A stretch of 8,280 nucleotides of DNA, taken from Sulfurimonadaceae bacterium (GTDB lineage: Bacteria > Campylobacterota > Campylobacteria > Campylobacterales > Sulfurimonadaceae). Under the pieces are notes generated by a model. That model worked only from the letters and a program-made list of their open reading frames with translations, had not been told where the DNA came from and did not search any database. Position numbers and translations under genes: made by a program. Shown in pieces: positions 6,919 to 8,280 of the stretch. The stretch covers positions 1 through 8,280 of the forward strand of contig JAUWRZ010000074.1 of the NCBI GenBank assembly GCA_030610325.1. The letters are read 5' to 3'. Within the stretch, counting starts at the first letter, position 1, and the number at the start of each line of letters is the position of its first letter.

Positions 6919-7419
6919 TCAGAGGTTGATGATCGTCTCGATCTCCATCGAATCCATCTCGACCTTCTTAGCCTTGGAGATACGGTCCTCTTGGAGTTTG
7001 ACCGCCAGATCCACGTTCTCCAGTGCCAGGATCTGCATCGCCAGATAAGCTGAGTTGATCGCACCGGCTTTACCGATGGCTACCGTAGCGACCGGCATAC
7101 CTGCAGGCATCTGTACCGTTGAGAGTAGTGCATCGATACCATTGAGTGCTGATGCACTCATCGGGACACCGATGATAGGTTTGACTGTTTTAGACGATAA
7201 TACACCTGCGAGGTGTGCTGCCATACCTGCTGCAGCGATAAAGACATGTGCCCCTTTTTTCTCTGCTGAATGTATGTAGTTTTTTGTACGCTCCGGAGAA
7301 CGATGCGCCGATGAGATGATCAATTCATGCTGAACACCGAAAGCATCAAGTGTATCTGCACATGACTTCATGACCTCATAGTCACTTTTTGAGCCGATGA
7401 TGATGGAGACAAATTTCAT
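6919..7419 (-). CDS. purE: N5-carboxyaminoimidazole ribonucleotide mutase (PurE class I)
   Basis: Moves the carboxyl group of N5-CAIR to carbon 4 to give CAIR in de novo purine synthesis, acting with PurK (not in this window). The 166-aa product has the phosphate-binding GSKSD (9-13), the catalytic-loop SAHRSP (37-42, His39), the AGMAAHLAGV segment, the IGVPMSA segment and MPAGMPVATVAIGKAGA, all typical of class I PurE octamers. The length fits, with a charged C-terminal extension of a few residues. The ATG at 7419 is preceded by AAGGA with five bases of spacing. A TATAAT on the minus strand at 7459-7454 provides the promoter for purE and probably for the two genes behind it. No purine riboswitch is visible in the short leader. 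Confidence 0.97.
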   Translation of the reverse strand: MKFVSIIIGSKSDYEVMKSCADTLDAFGVQHELIISSAHRSPERTKNYIHSAEKKGAHVFIAAAGMAAHLAGVLSSKTVKPIIGVPMSASALNGIDALLSTVQMPAGMPVATVAIGKAGAINSAYLAMQILALENVDLAVKLQEDRISKAKKVEMDSMEIETIINL

Positions 7420-7453
7420 GATTTTCCTTACTTATGTGTGATTTAATAGCGTG

Positions 7454-7459
7454 ATTATA
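7454..7459 (-). promoter_or_regulatory. Putative -10 box of the purE operon promoter
   Basis: The minus strand reads TATAAT within ACAGTATAATCACG. A start near 7447 would leave a leader of about 28 bases before the purE ATG. The -35 region has no clear TTGACA. Confidence 0.6.
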
Positions 7460-7572
7460 CTGTAATTTGCCCCTGATGATATGATCAGTATATTTTCTAA
7501 TATCTCTTTAGGATGAAACTGCATGACCCTGCTACTGATAAATACAAGATCAACAATTAGAGGTGCCCTATA

Positions 7573-7601
7573 TTGACATGGAAGCTACAATATGATAAAG
7601 T
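7573..7601 (+). promoter_or_regulatory. Probable sigma-70 promoter of the 72-aa membrane protein gene
   Basis: A perfect -35 TTGACA (7573-7578) lies 17 bases from TAAAGT (7596-7601), preceded by TGA, which makes an extended -10. Transcription would start near 7608, about 29 bases before the ATG at 7637. This is the best match to consensus in the window. Confidence 0.5.
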
Positions 7602-7636
7602 GTTATTTATAGTTAATTTATATTATTGGAGCTTCT

Positions 7637-7855
7637 ATGTTAGCAGTAAGGACAATGGATCGAAGACGAAACAGAGGCAGTACCATCCCTTTTATCTACT
7701 TCTCTATGGAGAGCGTCATCTTATATCTGATACTGGTCATCTTTCACTTCAACTACCCTTTCACTCTCATCGGATACATCCTCTTTGCCATCGGGAGCAC
7801 TTACTTTTATAAAAAATATCTTTACATCATACAACGGCATAAACGCTATCAGTAA
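7637..7855 (+). CDS. Small two-helix membrane protein of unknown function
   Basis: A 72-aa protein I do not recognise. A basic N-terminus (MLAVRTMDRRRNRG) precedes a hydrophobic segment at about 20-38 (FSMESVILYLILVIFHF), a short turn NYPF, and a second segment at about 43-56 (LIGYILFAIGSTYFY), ending in a strongly basic, Tyr-rich tail (KKYLYIIQRHKRYQ). By the positive-inside rule both ends should face the cytoplasm. GGAG lies five bases before the ATG, and a near-consensus promoter lies upstream, which supports a real gene. It stands alone on the plus strand between purE and the U32 gene and ends seven bases from the converging U32 stop codon. Function is unknown; a stress or envelope-related small protein is possible. 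Confidence 0.7.
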   Translation: MLAVRTMDRRRNRGSTIPFIYFSMESVILYLILVIFHFNYPFTLIGYILFAIGSTYFYKKYLYIIQRHKRYQ

Positions 7856-7862
7856 TAACCGA

Positions 7863-8280
7863 TCAGACCTTAGGCAGCATATTCATATCGTCTGTGACCG
7901 GTACCCGCAAGAACGTATAAGCCGGTAGTAGCGCAGGCAATTCTATGGGGTTTACATTCCCACTGTGTACCGACTCCCACACTTTACCGCTCTGGGCTAT
8001 AAGCTTCTTAAAGATGATGTAGTATCTATCCTCTTCTTGAAAGATAGTCCCGATCTCATTGTCTGTCTCTTCGATAAGAGTGCCTCCCGGTGCCACGATC
8101 TCGACCTTGTCACCCGGAAGTGTCTTATATTTACAGAGAAAATGTGTCCCCTCTTCCGTTACCATACCACTGACCTGATGACTCCACATCTGCATCGTGA
8201 AGTCCAGACTCTGTGTATCATGTCGCTCAAATGGACGACTGATAAGGTAGGCATCCGTAAATCCGCGGTTTTGCATGGTA
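7863..8280 (-). CDS. Peptidase U32 family protein, C-terminal end (runs off the right edge)
   Basis: The 139 or so visible residues are the end of a larger protein; the methionine at 8276 is internal, since the reading frame continues to the edge. NRGFTDAYLISRPF and GMVTEEG match the end of the U32 core. GDKVEIVAPGG, GKVWESVHSGN and ELPALLPAYTFLR match the small beta-barrel that closes U32 family members of the YegQ/TrhP type. Members once annotated as collagenases are now known in several cases to act in tRNA uridine hydroxylation or related RNA and ubiquinone modifications. The catalytic core lies outside, so the subgroup cannot be fixed here. It points the same way as purE and may have preceded it in an ancestral gene order. 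Confidence 0.85.
   Translation of the reverse strand, partial: TMQNRGFTDAYLISRPFERHDTQSLDFTMQMWSHQVSGMVTEEGTHFLCKYKTLPGDKVEIVAPGGTLIEETDNEIGTIFQEEDRYYIIFKKLIAQSGKVWESVHSGNVNPIELPALLPAYTFLRVPVTDDMNMLPKV

Noticed and set aside
7513..7560. A 15-codon frame in the purE upstream region
   Set aside because: No properly spaced ribosome binding site and no sign of selection on the peptide; likely chance.
7573..7812. A 79-codon frame overlapping the small membrane protein in another frame
   Set aside because: Its apparent start lies within the promoter -35 element, and the 7637 frame has the ribosome binding site and a coherent two-helix membrane pattern.

Overview
This window looks like a chromosomal segment of a Campylobacterota (Epsilonproteobacteria) species, perhaps a Sulfurovum/Sulfurimonas-type free-living sulfur oxidiser. 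That rests on recognition: a DUF3972-type protein (a family I know from this group), an alpha2beta2-type glycyl-tRNA synthetase alpha subunit, and a large periplasmic-sensor diguanylate cyclase. No rRNA, tRNA, CRISPR array, transposase or integrase was seen.

Layout. The minus strand carries housekeeping genes: the start of a probable RecD2-like helicase (1-148), glyQ (191-1072), then, after a gap filled by plus-strand genes, a tight run purE (7419-6919), DUF3972 protein (6903-6406), DUF89/ARMT1-like phosphatase (6409-5552), and upstream the C-terminal end of a U32-family protein (8280-7863). Two plus-strand insertions break this run. One is a 72-aa two-helix membrane protein (7637-7855) with its own near-consensus promoter. 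The other is a three-gene block at 1271-5528.

The plus-strand block is the most interesting part. Its first gene encodes a 760-aa membrane sensor: two different periplasmic solute-binding domains (NMT1/THI5-like, then SBP_bac_3-like), one transmembrane helix and a GGDEF domain with intact active and inhibitory sites. Its natural start appears to be AUC rather than ATG. Next come an M6-family (immune inhibitor A-like) metalloprotease lipoprotein and, two bases after its stop codon, a 123-aa secreted protein. That small protein resembles the N-terminal prodomain that M6 proteases normally carry in cis, and the protease here lacks it. The pair therefore looks like a split protease with a prodomain, chaperone or inhibitor supplied in trans. 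The leader in front of the protease gene has a -10 box and a repeated GGAGTCT. A complementary AGACTCC can pair with either copy, and one copy holds the ribosome binding site, suggesting a possible two-state translational switch.

Working model (inference): the sensor makes c-di-GMP in response to periplasmic ligands, and the surface-anchored protease with its partner is an output or co-inherited function. The minus-strand purE/DUF3972/DUF89 operon couples purine synthesis to a probable metabolite-damage phosphatase.
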